From contig OY540814.1 in the NCBI GenBank assembly GCA_961205875.1, forward strand, positions 24,372,151-24,436,150: DNA of 64,000 nucleotides, written 5' to 3'. The first letter of the stretch is position 1; each line of letters begins with the position of its first letter. The position numbers and the translations under genes were made by a program. The notes below the pieces were generated by a model that was not told where the DNA came from, searched no databases, and saw only the letters and a program-made list of their open reading frames with translations. This DNA comes from Sialis fuliginosa (lineage: Eukaryota; Arthropoda; Insecta; Megaloptera; Sialidae). Below, piece after piece: positions 38,243-53,200 of this stretch.

Positions 38243-41200
38243 TTGTTGCTGTTGTTGTTGCTGTAGTGGTTGCTGTTGTTGGGGTTTGTTTACTTCTTTG
38301 CCGGGCTTTGGAGCTGCTGCATTTGATTTTTGTTTCCCTATAAAAGACAAATGTTTGGTCACTTAAAATAGATTCTAATTATAAGCCAGCACTACACTTG
38401 GTAATAGCACACAAATATTTCTCATATTTAAACAATTAAGCCAATGTATAATGGTCATATTTGAGGTAGATTTTGGTTGGGGAGTTAAGTAAAATATTTC
38501 TGTGGGGGGGGGGGGGGGATCTCCAATTTATTTTTTAAATTATTTATTTATTTTAATTGAAATATTATAAATTTTTAATAATTTTTTGTTTAAAAATAAC
38601 AAATGTTAAAAAACGGACAATATTAAAAATGCGGAAAAAATGGTCACTCTAGTTTCTAATAGTAAAATAAAAATGTTTTGTTGATACAAATTTGAATAAT
38701 ATGCACAAATTATCTTTATCACCTCATTAAAAAATCTGCATTAACATAATATTTTTATCTTACAATTAGAAATAATACTAAAAGTGATTTTCGTAACTGC
38801 ACTGGTCTATCCACATTATTTGTCAAATAAAGTTTGAATGCCATGTGTGGATGACCAATTTGAAATATTCACAAACATAACAAATATTTGCCACATCTAC
38901 ATCACCAAGTTAAGTGCCGGCTTTAAATGCATTGAATTTTGTACATGTAATACAGCGGTTCCCAAATTCGGGGCCGCATGCAATTAGAGCGAGATACAAA
39001 ATAAAAATTAAATATGAATGAAATCAGTTGTCAAAATGATTAAATCCACTTTTTGGTAATTACCAGAGTGAAAATAGTGAAGTGATTTTCAATAAATTAT
39101 TCTATATTTCATCTATTTTCCAATAGATTGAGAAAAAAATTGTTTCTTAACCATTATTGCTTCTTAACAACTTAAGATTCAATAAAAACATATAATAAGT
39201 ACTGATTTTTTAATATGTTATCATATTTATAAAATATTTATAAAATCCAATTTGAGTCACAAAATTTTGGGAAGCACTGCTGTAACACAATCAAAACTAG
39301 TTTTTGATTCTATAAACATATTTCCAAATTATTTTCACCATTTAATAGATTCATGATGTCTACCGCAATCGAGTTATATTTTTTTATGAAAATCGCCAGC
39401 TAGAAATATTTTTTATGACAACTCAGTGCCATCCTTCAATATTTTTCACTGCAATTTTGACTCGATACCCATTATTATATCAATCTATTAACAAAATAAT
39501 AGGGATAACAAACAAATATTCATATTATATAATACATAATATATATTTAGCAACAAATAACAAAAAAAAATAAAAAAAACCTTATCAATATATTATTTCA
39601 ATACCCAACAAATCAAATTCATTATCAGTTTATAAACCACATCTTCATGGTAAAATTTGAAAACTTCCTGCATTAAAACACAAATATATTGAGAACACAA
39701 ACGTATCGACGTGTTTTTGAATATATTCTAAAAACACACTATTACAACATACGTAAAGGTCATTGTGGAAAACAACTACTCAAACTAATAATTTATACTT
39801 TGATACAAATTAAAACACTGTAGATTAGCGACCTTTTTGACTTTACAATATGGCTAAAAGATAAATAACTATTTGTTAATTTTTTTTAATTATCTGAGTT
39901 AAAATAATAACAAATATACATCATAGGTAATTTACAAAGTCAAAACTAATAATTTTGTAAGCCAATATGACTAACAAAACACGACTTTCATCCAGAAGCC
40001 TTACTGAAGGTTATATTGGCTACTAACAATTGATAAATATAAAAAATATTTCAGTTAGCATTAATTACTGGAAGGAATTTTCGATTGCAAAACGACAAAA
40101 AACAGGTTTATTGTATTTTTTAGCACAATTTTAGCACAAAAATTGCCACGTGTATTTTTTTTAACCAAAATGTCAAATTTAATCAGTTAATGTAGAGCAA
40201 AGTCATGCATGTGATCTTATTCCCACAATGACCTTGAGTGCAGAATACTTGAAGGCCTATTTTATAGGTCATGGCATTTAGGGCCTATCTTATTTCATTA
40301 GAATAAATATATGAAAAAAATTGCAGGGAAAAATTAAAATTTACATATCAGCAAAAAAAACGTAAATATATTAAATGTTTCGTAATTTTATTGATAATGA
40401 CGTTAAACACTATCAGTAATAATAATGATAAAAAACAATGCCATTAAAACATTTTATAATTCATGAATAGTTTCACAATAAGCAATATTCGAGAATATTC
40501 CTGAATTCAAGCATATACTTTATTGTAAAATATAAGACGTGGGTTATACCTAGAATACATTTTATATACGGACACGGAAGTTTTCAGTTTGTAAATAAAT
40601 AATGTTTGTTTTAATAAAGGCTCAATAATAGACAAATATAATTTGATCTTTGTAAACAGAGTGTTCTTAATATAGACGTAGCAAGAGCCAAATTCTGTTA
40701 GACAAAAATATCTATGCTAATGTCGGCACTGAATGAATGAATATATTTTTCAAGAAACAATCTGATAAAATATAAATTAAATTTTGTACCTCAACGACAA
40801 GAAAAGAATAGAAAAACAGCTAATAAAATTTAAAAATATGCATTTCAATATTGACAAAATCATTTCGAGATAAATTTCAAGGTCGAAAACGAAAAAAGTT
40901 TACTCTTCATTATTCAAAAAAAGTACTGATAAAAGTTTATTGATATGTTCTTAATCAATAAAAAGAAATCCTATGGAATTTTACCAATATGTAACAGTAT
41001 TTGGTTCAATAATGAAACAGCGAATTGAATTTTCTGTACGTATTAACATATTACATAAGTAATTATGTGTAGCCTTCAGAATGACAACTTTTAAATTCAA
41101 TAAGAATAACGATTGTCGTCAGACATAAAAAAAATATCCGGAGAGTTCAAAGACCAAATTATTTTAAAATATAAGCTATCAGTATTCCGAGTTTTTGTGA

Positions 41201-44200
41201 AAAATCCAGGTAACAGTAGATACTGGTGATCTATTTTCCGTATGATACAATTAAGCAATTGTTGCATTGAAAAATGGTAGACATTTGAAAATTGGGCGTA
41301 CCGAAACAGCTGTTCGCTTTTGAGAAGGCCGGGTGAGGTCATAGCTACAAGCCATGCAACTTTCTAAAAAGCGAATGTCTGCATTTATGGCTCAGTACCT
41401 TACATAACGGGCTAATCTAGTTGCACATATGCACATGACTCACACCGCTCGCATACAGCACACACATACATAATATCGTATTGATGGTCTTTACCCCTAT
41501 TTACTAAACACCAATCCATCTATATCCCGTGAAGAATTCCACCAAAAACTATTTATAGGTGCGCGACGGGCGAACTAAATACGCCGTGATACCATAGCAA
41601 GCAACACAACGATTTAACGTGGGTGTTTACGCGGAATGCACGGCCCCAGTTTCAAAACTACGGCTCTGTTGAGTTGTCACGATTAAATATTATATTCAAA
41701 TTAAAATAAATTTACATCTAAAGGGCACATGCACACATGTAGAAGGTCATACAGTCTTATTGTTACGATTTAAAACTTTAAACATGATTATTAAACATTA
41801 TAAGTATGTTCAATTGAAACCAAGCCACGCGAATGTTGTGAAAAAAATAAATAAAAACCAAATGTTGAATTGCAAAAGCGACGTGCGACCCATGTGGTCG
41901 CGCACTTACTAAAGATATACGGGCAGACATTTTGAAATGCAGGGGATCGAGTGTTCTCGAAAAGTGTCGGCTAACATCGTTTATTTTCCTTTTGTAAAAA
42001 GAGGAATTTGATCGGTGCTTAAGCAAAAATAAATAACTGCAAATACCCTGTATCTATTCACGTATATCAATCAAGAAAAAAAAATTAAAAGTTCACCTTC
42101 ATTTTGACAATCGAGCATGATTAAAAATAAAATCAAAACTTACGTTTCTTTGCCATTGTTGAACATTAGCTTATAACAATAATATCACTACTGTATTTAT
42201 TACATTTAAAGAGTATTTTAAACAAATCATCAACCTTTAACAATGTAAAATTATATTCAGAATAATTATAACCTTTCACAGAATTTGACTCATGCGGCCA
42301 CCGCGCAGTGCGCAGGTGTACCAACTGAACAAACCAATACATGTAGCCAACAATCCATAATAAAAATAATTTCACAGACTTCTATTTGCAACATATGTAC
42401 ATAGAAATTATTCATTTTAAAAATAGACAAGCGCAATGTTCTATTAAAAACCATCTACTAATTAAAACTGCATGTGCTTTTATTAACAGTTAAAATGTAA
42501 ATTGTGCAATTAATATTTTCTGGAACATACAATTTATTGTATTTTGTGACATGCAAAATTAATTACACATCACTGTCAATTACTTTTCACAGCTAAACTT
42601 GTCTACGTGCATGTTCATGATTTATCATTGCAGGTGAGTCTACAATTAAAATCTGTCACTTGTCAATTTTTTCACCAATTTTGCAATTGAAATTCGATTG
42701 AAAAATTTACATCTAATTTTAATAAAATAAAAACTATCAATGATATACTACTGTCAATTTTTCGTTAATTTCTATGATATTAACATTCGTTAATTATATT
42801 ATATTATTCTACCAGCTGACCTGGTAAACATTGTTTTAAAATCAAACCATAAATATACATTTTCATAAATATCTTGACCCCCAACACCACCTACCAGGTC
42901 CAAAAAAAAGATATCAAGTAAAATTGTTTAAATTTACCAACTGAAGAAAAAATGGACAAGTGTAATACAGGCTTAAGGTCTTTAGCATCATTAGTAACAT
43001 AAACATAAAGGCAAGAAGCATTTACTATTTAATAAAAGGACATTCCACATTCATTCATATTTAAGCTGTTATTGATCAAATAACTTAACACAAGAGTGGC
43101 CTAACTATATTTTGACTTTCGTTTAATATAATAAACCGTTTGTGTAAAGATTCTGACCCGTTGGGTCACTCTCGTGCTCATTTTTTTATACGTACAATGT
43201 TCTTGACACGATATTGAAATATACTGCATCTCATCGATAGTTAGTATTTTATATCACTCCTAAATTATCATTTATTGTTTTTTCTAAAGAACGCCGAACT
43301 TTTATTTTAAACAAGAACAATACAATTTCAAATATCACTTTTATACCTATTTGAAAGAAGCCATGTTTTATCGATTTTGAGGTTAGAAACAGCCAAAAAT
43401 ATCTGTTTTATGTAAATTTGTGATAAGAAACAAATATTTCTAAACCTACGAGAGAAAGTGGACATTTGTTGGTTTCTGTCAATGCTTTTTTTATATAAAT
43501 ATATGGAAACAGTTTTTTGAAGTCTACTTCAGATTCTTTTGAAAAATATTATTTTGATTAATATCTTAAAAAATTACAGGAAAGATTCATTGAAAATTTC
43601 ATTTTTTTTTATCACTTTGGCAGTGTGAAAAAAATGATAGTTTTTAGTTAAAAACGTCATAAATCTGACCTACACGCTTTCACCAGGAAGTCAATGAAAA
43701 AAAATCATAGAAAAAATTTTAAAAAAAAGCATTTTGAAACCGAGAGTCCATCTCACAAATGGCACATTTCAAATTTCACAAAAATTTTTTAACAAAAATA
43801 AAATTTTCCACAGGAATCCTAAAGTAGACATTACAAGTTTTAATTTCCTTTTTAAAAAATTTCATTGCCATCATTTTTCTCAAAGTTACAGCGATTTGAA
43901 TATTGCACATTTTTTTGGGAAAATAAAAAATTCCTTTAATTTTTTTTAATGTATGATAATTTTTTAAGCTTGTTAAAATGTTTAAAACTTCCAGGCTAAT
44001 ATTAACTATTAATTCTATCAAATAGGCAGAGAATTCTACACATAACTCATACAGATGATATTAATTTCATTTGATATCTACACATACCTTGTGTATTTTC
44101 TATTGGTACAGTCGGCTGTACGTTGTTCTGGATTGGCTGCGCTGACTTTTGATCCATTTTTGATTTGTTCCCGCTGGACATCTTGTTCTTTGTCTCGTGT

Positions 44201-47200
44201 TGTGTCGGCATTGAGACAATCGGCTGCTCTTTGGGAATAGAGTGTTCCCTGATTGGTGCAGGTTCTTTCTGAGGTTGTACAGGTATCATAGACTGAAATT
44301 AATAATCAACCATTGAAATAAATAATATTTCAGCCCTAAATACGTCGGAGACCACAGAATTTTGTCGTGGAAAATTAATGAACTATTTAACTTACAAAAA
44401 AAATTGTTTGAGACAAAAGTTGATGGGAATTGTCTATTCTATAATACTATACTATAATAACTATCTTGGTCGTGGGGCTAACAGGAAAGGAGATATTATG
44501 AAATAAACATTTTTCTGCACTCTATCACAAAATCTGATAAAACCAGTGGCGTCGCTAATGGGGGTGGTGGGGGGGGGGGGGGTGACACCCATGTAATATG
44601 TTAAAAATAAAGCCTATTTACCTTATTTTTTGGTTATTTTAAGCTTTCAGGGTGTAAAAAAACCATCCAATTTATTAAAAAAAAAACATGAATATTTTTT
44701 CTGTCATTTAAAAAATCAGAGGTGACACCTGTCTAATTTATGGATAAAACCTTTAGAATTCTCTTTTGTTCTCTATAAAATTACAAAGAAAATAAAATAA
44801 AAATGAACTTGCTACTCATTCTTTCGGAGTCCATCGAAGTTTGACCTAAAATGCTTGAAAATCACAAAAAACACGATTTAAATAAATGTACTTAAAAGTA
44901 CAAACATAAGTACTTTCTGTTATTGTACTTAAATTTATGTGATTGCAATTACATTTGTATAAATTTGAAACTGAAAAAGTATTTGTAAAATATAAAAGTA
45001 CTTAGTACATTTTTAAGTACATGAGTAAAATTACTTTTCCACAAATGTATTTAAGTACAAGTATAATTACATTCATTTTAAAATGTAATTAAATACAAGT
45101 ACAATAACTATGTAAGTACATGTACTTTAACAAGTGCTTACACAGTTCTGAAAGAGAGTTAATATTTTTTTTCTTTCCTTTGTAATTTTATAGAGAACTA
45201 GCTGTTATCCATGGATGTTAGTTTAGGTAGGAGCTGTCAGACATAAAACTCATGAAGAAGAGGGTTAGGTAATATAAAGAAGTATTTAACGGTTTTGTCA
45301 GATTTTACAATAGGGTTAGAGTGCAAAATGTAAAAAATCATGGCTATTTGTGGTTTACCCAATGCCTTCAAATTCACGCCGGAATGAGTTGCATTTTGAC
45401 TGGCATATTGCGAGTCACAATCAGACACTTACCTGAGCAACATTAAGTATAACATGAGCAGGCGGCATGACCGGCCTATCATCCTTCTGATGCATCATCG
45501 GCAGGACAACTTCCTGCATTGGCTTCGGTATCGTAGCCGTAGCCACGACGACAGGCGTCGCCGGGGGCACGTTTACAATCACTGGACTAGAGTTGACCAT
45601 CGGGTTCACCATCATTGGACTCACGCCCATCGAGTTCACCAACACAGAGTTAACGATGGGCAGTTTGCCTTCTACGTTCACAATTGTGTCCTGTTTTGGG
45701 ACGTTCATCTCTGGGCGTGCAACATCAGCTCCGCGGTGCTTGCGACCTTTCGCCGGGCTTTCACGCTCTTTGCCCTTGCTGATCATCACCTCGTGCCCAT
45801 CAGAGTTGGCGGATACAACCGGAGTCATCTCTTTTGTCGTCAGAAGTGGTTTTATCATGTCAGGAATGAATTCTTTTGTAGCAGCCTAGAATAAACACAA
45901 GTTAATAAAATAAATACATAGATATTTGTATTATGCAAAGTCTGAGATTTTTCCAAGTTTTTTTTTTATCTCAGGGATTTATGTAACCAAAGAGGGTACC
46001 TATTGTATAATATATTATTGTACGCAGCTTGTATTTTTCTTTTTTCAATATTTCAAATCTCATTTAACTATGACAATGAATATTCATTCAAAAAATAAAG
46101 TAAAAAATTATAAATTTTGAAATTGATTAAATTTTGTTGAAAGCACAAGGCTTTAGTAGATACTTCATTAGTTTTGTTCAAAACATATTTAATTAAAATG
46201 ACTTAACAGTATTCTTTTAAGGGGGGATGAGAGCACTTATCTATCTAGGAGATTTAAAGAAAATTCTATTGTATTTCTGCAGTGACAACAATTAGTAGTT
46301 AAGAAATATTTTCTAATATTTAACATTTGATATCTAAAAAAATATTTAAAATTTGTAAACTATGTGGCAATAGTGGCTAACATTAGGGTAGAAGTTTTTA
46401 TTCCATTCGATTGGCTATAAGTATAGTTGACATTTCAAAACATCAGAATTAGGTATATTAAAGAGGTTAGAATGATATGACCATTCCTGTTTTAAACCAT
46501 TACAACAAAAAAATAAAGCTAGAGGCAATAAAAAGTACACAAGTGATTAAATGTATACTAGATCATTTCTTAAATATTAAGTTTTGTGAAATTAAATTAT
46601 AATTTGATAAATGTTGTTAAAAAATTGTTTTTATATTCATGTTTAATGTTTTTTTTGCAAACCAAGATAATAAGACCAGATAAGAAGTTGGAAATTTTTA
46701 TTTTATAAAAAAAAATACAATAAATATTTAAATTTGAATGTTTCGAAAAAATTTTGGTCAGGGAATTTAGTTTTATATAATTTACTTACTTGTAATTTAC
46801 TGTCGGCGACCGAGATCGGTTCAAACTTTTTTGTGATCTTGGTGGTGTCGACCATCTCGTCCGGCATCGGCGCCATGTCTGCTTGTTGCGGGAGGTCATC
46901 CGAGGCCGCGGCCCGTGTCACTCGCTTTGTGAAATCTGCCACGGCGTCATTCGGCTGAGGTGTATCCCGTGCCGACGATTCGCCGGATTCAGGCTATTAA
47001 CAAAGTAAATAAAATAAACATCAACATATTTTAATGTTATCTAATTACAAAATATCTTTAAATAACGATAAAATTTGACCCAAAATATGCACAAAGATCC
47101 GCTCTTTCAAATAAATTATTTGTAGGACATAAAAATCAAAAATTACCTGAAAAAACAATTGCAAACATAACCTTAATTTTAAGTGTTAAAAAAATTTTAA

Positions 47201-50200
47201 CATGATGCATATTTTTTTTATTTTTTTTTCATGATCTTTTTTACATCATTGCTTCTTTTAACAATTTTAATTGTAAATACAACGGCTAAGTGTATGTTAG
47301 GCGCACACATGATAGAGCTCCGTAATCATTACGATTTATAAAAAAAGTTATTTCAGTGTTCATTATAATTTTCATTGAAAGAACTAATTAAAAGCTACAT
47401 TCTGGATTTTTTTTAGATTTTTTGCATCGATAATTTAGAAATTAGAAGGGGGGGCGCCCTGATAACCACATTGAAAAGCAAATACATCGTGACTGAAGGG
47501 TTAAAATCAAAAGGCCATATAACATTCTTTGTTGCATTTTAGGAGACCTATCTAAAGACAGTCCACTCAATGAGATAAAAAGAAAAATTTGAATATATTT
47601 TTCAGTCTATGAGAAGGGGGTCAAAAATTTTTTTTTTTTTTAAATCTTATCATTTCTGTTTTTAAGTTATCAGCCTTTGTCCGTATACCAAATTTCATCT
47701 TAATCGGTATAAAATTTATATAGACAGAGGGACGGAAAGAGTGAAACTATAAGGGTTCCTAGCTTTCTATGGAACCCTAAAAACCTTCATAGAATGAATA
47801 ATATTTATATACTGACCAATGGCGGGGAGCCATCCCCGTCGTACAGCTCATCAAGCATGTTCTTGCCAGTGAGAGGGTTGATGATGGCTATCGCGTGCTG
47901 CCGCTTCTTCTTGACAGCTGTGTGTGTAGGAGGCGGAGGCGCTGATGCCAGCACGGTCGTCTGCTGTTGGCTGGGACCTGACGGGCCCACTGGCGGGATA
48001 GACGGAGGTGGACCCACCCGCGGGGCCATGTTTATCGGAGCTGCATTCTGCTGGGCAGCGTAGTAGTCTGTAAACGCAGAAACACATTAGTCAATCTGAA
48101 GAATCAAGTAACTTTGGCTATTTTCAAAAGTACACTACTTGTTAAAATTAAGTGGTATGAAAAAGTACTTGAAGTATTAAATACTTCAATCCATTTTTGA
48201 ATGTGAAGTACTCTTTACGTACTTCAAGTACTTTACTTGTTAAATTCGAATATTACGTTAAAAAAATTTTTTATTACTATTTGTATTTGTACTTGAACTA
48301 TTATAATAAAAACGGCCAAGTGTGTATTTGGGCATGCTCATGATAGGGTTCCATAGTCATTCTCACTGACATTCTCTTTTGAAATTAACTATATTTCAAA
48401 AATATAAAGTAAAAAAAATTACAGTGTTCATTATAATTTTCATTGAAAGTACTAATTAAAAGTTACAACTTTTTTCAGATTTTTTACATCAATAGTTTAG
48501 AAATTAGAGGGGCGGGGAAGGGGGGGGGCACTCAGGTAAGGACTTTGAAAGAAAATATATTGTGACTGAAGGGTTAAAATCAAAAGGTCATAAAACATTT
48601 TTTGTTGCATTTTAGGAGATCAAACAATGGGGTAAATGAAGAAAATTTTTTTTTGAGACAGAGTGAAACTATAAGTACTTTTTAAAGCAAATTTATTTGT
48701 AGTATTAACAGCTATGAAGGAGCTAAGTATATACGTACACGGGGGTTGTGTTTGTTGGTTGGTGAACCCGCCGTAAATGGCGGCCGGGCTGGCCGGCACG
48801 TAGGTCTGGTACGTCTGCTGGAAGTACGCGGGCGGACGCGTCTGTTGAGCGCCATACTGCAGAGACAGTTGCATCTGGATCGGAGACATTGGCGTCGGCT
48901 GGATGAACATCTGCGGCTGCTGCTGGTACAGCGGTGGCTGTAAATAAACCCACTTAGTCTTACTTGTTCAAACTACTGTATTTAACTACAGTAAGATAAA
49001 CGTTTAAATCATCAGGTTACTTTCGGGTTGTACCAATAGAATAATCCGGAAATTTTTTTATTGGAACCGTTTGAAAAGCACCTTTTTTAAATTTGATATT
49101 TTGGGGATAAACTTTTGGAGTATAAACAAATTTTCTACAATCTTTTTTTACCTCTAGATTACATTAAACATATTAGTAGGGATTTTATTTTTTGACCGGA
49201 TTACACCATTCTTTCTACAATAACTTAAAACTCTAGTATATTTCCCCTCTACCCCACCCCTACAAAAAATAAAGAAAATTAATTTATTAATTTGTATTAA
49301 GCCTTAATATAAAATTATACATAACCTTAAACTAGCTTCTGTGGTTGGGTAAAATAACAAAGGGGAACCTTTAGAAAGACAATTTTATACTTTTGAAAAG
49401 TTTACATGTTTAGGAAGTATACCTTAAGAGGTTTTACTGTAATTTCAACCAATACTTGTTTAGAGTGATCACAAATATCAGAGACAAATTCTATTTTAAA
49501 CCAAAATGTGATGAATAACAAAATTGAAGAATTATTTATTAGGAATTAATGTATGTTCTTAATTACACATACAGACAACTTACCTGCTCTACAAGGCTGT
49601 ATTATATTGATGGTGGAAAATTAAAACCAAATAAGCCAAATGTACTAAACATTACAGTATGACATTCTTATATCTACTTAGTCATGTTTGATATATTTTT
49701 TAACTTGTGATATGTGATGTCAATTATTATAAAGGTTTTCTTTCAATTTAATCAAAATTACATTTGTTTTTGATAAAAGTTTCGAGTTTAAAGGAGGACA
49801 TCAAATAGTGCTATCAAAATTATTTTTGATGTGTCTGAAGGTCATATGAAGGTCATCTTTTTTTTTTTAATGAGTCCTCTTTTTTATTGCAGAATCGTGT
49901 TGCCCAGGAAAAAATAAAATTTTTACAGTAAGTTCAAAAATATCTTGTTAAATATCGGAAAATTGATGTTAATTTTTTCATACTATTTGATGTTCCCTTT
50001 TAAATTCTTCAACTTTTTTCTGAATCATTCTTGCTTTGTTTTTAAAATAATTGTCTGGGAATTTTAAAATTGATCATCTGTATTTTGTAATTTGGTTTCA
50101 ATCCTCCACTGTCAATAACTTTTACAATAAAGAAAAAAATACATTTTTTAATAAATAGATACACAACAAAAAACATATTAAAGTAAACGTTACAAGCAAT

Positions 50201-53200
50201 TTTTATAAACAAAAAGCAAAAAATATACACATTCCATGCAATGACATATTTAACGTATTGCCTAAACCAAAATATTATTTAATTCCTATATTTTTTACAG
50301 AAGCAGCACCTACACAAAAAAAATTTTGCAAGAAACTACAATGACATTGTGAGCAATATGTGAAATACATAAACACACAACAGTTAAATGAATATGAAAC
50401 AATATGAAAGCGAATGTACGAAATGAAAGAATAAATTTACAGTATACGAATTTAACCATGCATTAGATAAAAAGTTCCAATAATTTCTAGAAGATATGAA
50501 AAGTAGTGTACAATTTTATACGCACCATAAATTTAACAAATAACATTACTACTACTGAAAGTTATAAAATACCTGTCGATTTCTTGGTTGCAATTGCTGC
50601 GGGGGCCTAAAGTATGATGAATTTTGATTTCCTCTAACCGGCTGCGTTTGAACATACGACTGAAAAAACAAATACAATAGGGAGTTACATAAAGTAATGG
50701 TGGTTCACGATAGTAAACGATGGTATCATGATTTTAAATGAAAGCAGTAAATACATGAGTGTTTTCTTACTAACATAACCAAGCATTCCTTCAACTTTTG
50801 TACAAAAAGCAACTTTTTAAATAAAAGATTTACATTTTTATATATCGTCGGGGTACAAAAAAAATCTAGAAATATTTCTACTCTTTAAAAACAATTAACC
50901 CACTTCAGAAGATTCTTTAGTTTTTTATCCTGAAAATAATGTTCTTTTTTCTATCAACTAATCATTTTTACTTACCTATTTTGTTAAATTATCTTTGAAT
51001 CATTTCTATTTAAATATTCGGAAAATTTGTAGGAATTTTAAAGGTGAATTCGAACACGATTTGTTAACAATTATATTTACATTTATTTAATGACCTTTTG
51101 CAACATTTTAGGTAACATTCCCCGCCGGTAAATTAGGTGGTAATGCGAAAAAATACGTCACACTTTGAAAGTTTATATCTACATTAAAATTAGTTTTAAC
51201 CCCGTATCCCTCAACCCTGAAATGCAGTAGCATAAGAAGTTAAGCTAATTTTCATAGGATTCTGTACATAAAACCGACTTTCAATATTTCACAGATGAAG
51301 GGTTGTAATTAGTTTCGTTCAATCCAGTAGGAAAAGTCCTACAGGTGTGTAAAGATATTTAGGTACTGTCGAATTTTGCTGATTTTTTTTTGTACGCCAA
51401 CGATTATCTAGTTGAATTTTATAAAGCTTGTTAATTGACAATCAAAACTAACTACAAACTAGAATTATTGTTAGTTTGAGTAATTCTTTTTAATTCTTGA
51501 TTTTGAGAAAACAAATCACTGAAAAAAAATAAAGAAGTAAATATGACAGTTCACAATTTTTTACAGAAGGTATATAATTTTATAAAATATACAGAGTTAG
51601 TCAAAATTAAGGACCTGACAATTTATGGGTAATTCAAGCGCTTTTTTTCTTCTAGATTACATAATTATGACATCATTAAATCCTTTTCTTAATGGCAAGT
51701 CAATCTTTTATTAAATAAGAAATAACGAACTGAACGTGTTTTCTGAAAATGTTATCATACAAATAATACCAATGGTTTTGGTTTTTATTTTTAGGTAATG
51801 TAAAAAACTTACATAATATTAACTATTCAGTTTTGTAAGAAAATTCATAAACAAAGAAAATGGATTGTTTATTTTTGCAAACCGACCAAAAAATTGGAAA
51901 TTTAAAAAAAAACGTACAAGACTAAGGTAATTTTTTTTTCTTCAAAAAGGTCCCAAAAAATTGCCTTCCAGAGGTCGTCCAATGTAAAGAATTTAGTTTT
52001 GTACTTTCTGTGATGCCTAGAACAAGTAAATAAAAATAATTGCTCTTTATTATAAAATTTTCCCTAAATTGACTCCGCCATAATTGATTAAAAACTGATT
52101 TTCTAAATTTTAATTTTTATCACAGTAATGAAAATGTTTTTCAATGATACCAAATATGACCTATATTGCTAATGAAGAAGAAAAGTTGACAAATTAAGAT
52201 ATTTTTTAGATAAATAAATCGGCACGTCCTTACTTTTGATTATGTATATGCACTGAAATCTTGTTTCAATTTTATTTGTTCCCACAAATACAATTTTGCA
52301 AAGCATTTAAATAAATGTATTAATTATAAAAGCCAAATTTTTGTCAAATATAAAATTTCCAACACACACAAAAAAAACCCCACTGGAAAAATAAACACAA
52401 GGGCTTCCTCCATCTTCCAACGTTTAAAGCTTGCAGAATTAAAAATATTCAGGACCGGCGGCGCGTCGCTAAAAACTCTGAATTTAAATGTATCTCTTAC
52501 CATCGTGGAAATGGGTCCAGGTTGCTGCGACATTTGTTGCACCTTCATGTCGGCGTGCTGCGGCGGCGTGGACGCCTGGGTCGGGGGCCCGGTGGGGGCC
52601 ATTCCGCGCATCCCCGGTCCCTGGGGCGCGGGCGTTTGCCCGGGGCCCTGCTGCGACACGAACGCAGCCGTCTGATTGCCGAGAGGGAAGGTATCACCTC
52701 CTGCAAATAAAACAGCAATAAATTAAATATTTTTTTTATTAATTTAACGCAGAACATGTAAGAAAAATGAACCACATAAGGTATGTTGGACACTTGTTTA
52801 ATCAAATGTACTAAATTAGAAATATTTGCTAATATTTTATTACTGCCATTACTGAATCATAATCTATAGACACTTAACTGTAAAACAGCTTAATTTGATG
52901 ACAATCGGCCAATTACTAGCATCTGCTTTACATTGTTTCAATTTATTTAATTATTTAATAACTTTTGTGTCATAGTAATAAGTGTCCATTACTGAGTCCC
53001 TATTACTGTTTTTTACTCTGTCCATTACTGGAGAAAACTTAAAAAAAACTATATTTGCGAATTTTAGTAATTCAATTGATTAAAACAGAGGTATTTGTTT
53101 TATTAGTAACATAAATTTATGAAAATTACAAAAAAGAAGCCCATCAATCCCAAAAACAGCTCTTAAAGCGACCAAGACTGGTACCAGTACCTTATTACAT

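Larger units (their letters stand above)
38338..44087. other. eIF4G intron 8 (longest intron)
   Basis: Apart from the alternative exon at 42144 and the hAT-type MITE at 38953, I see no gene. A 15-base G run lies at 38504-38518. A relatively CpG-rich stretch lies at 41540-41660, between the alternative exon and exon 9, and could be regulatory. Confidence 0.5.

Noticed and set aside
38001-38366. Plus-strand frame with a poly-Cys run, and a second with poly-Leu
   Set aside because: Antisense shadows of the eIF4G poly-glutamine repeat.
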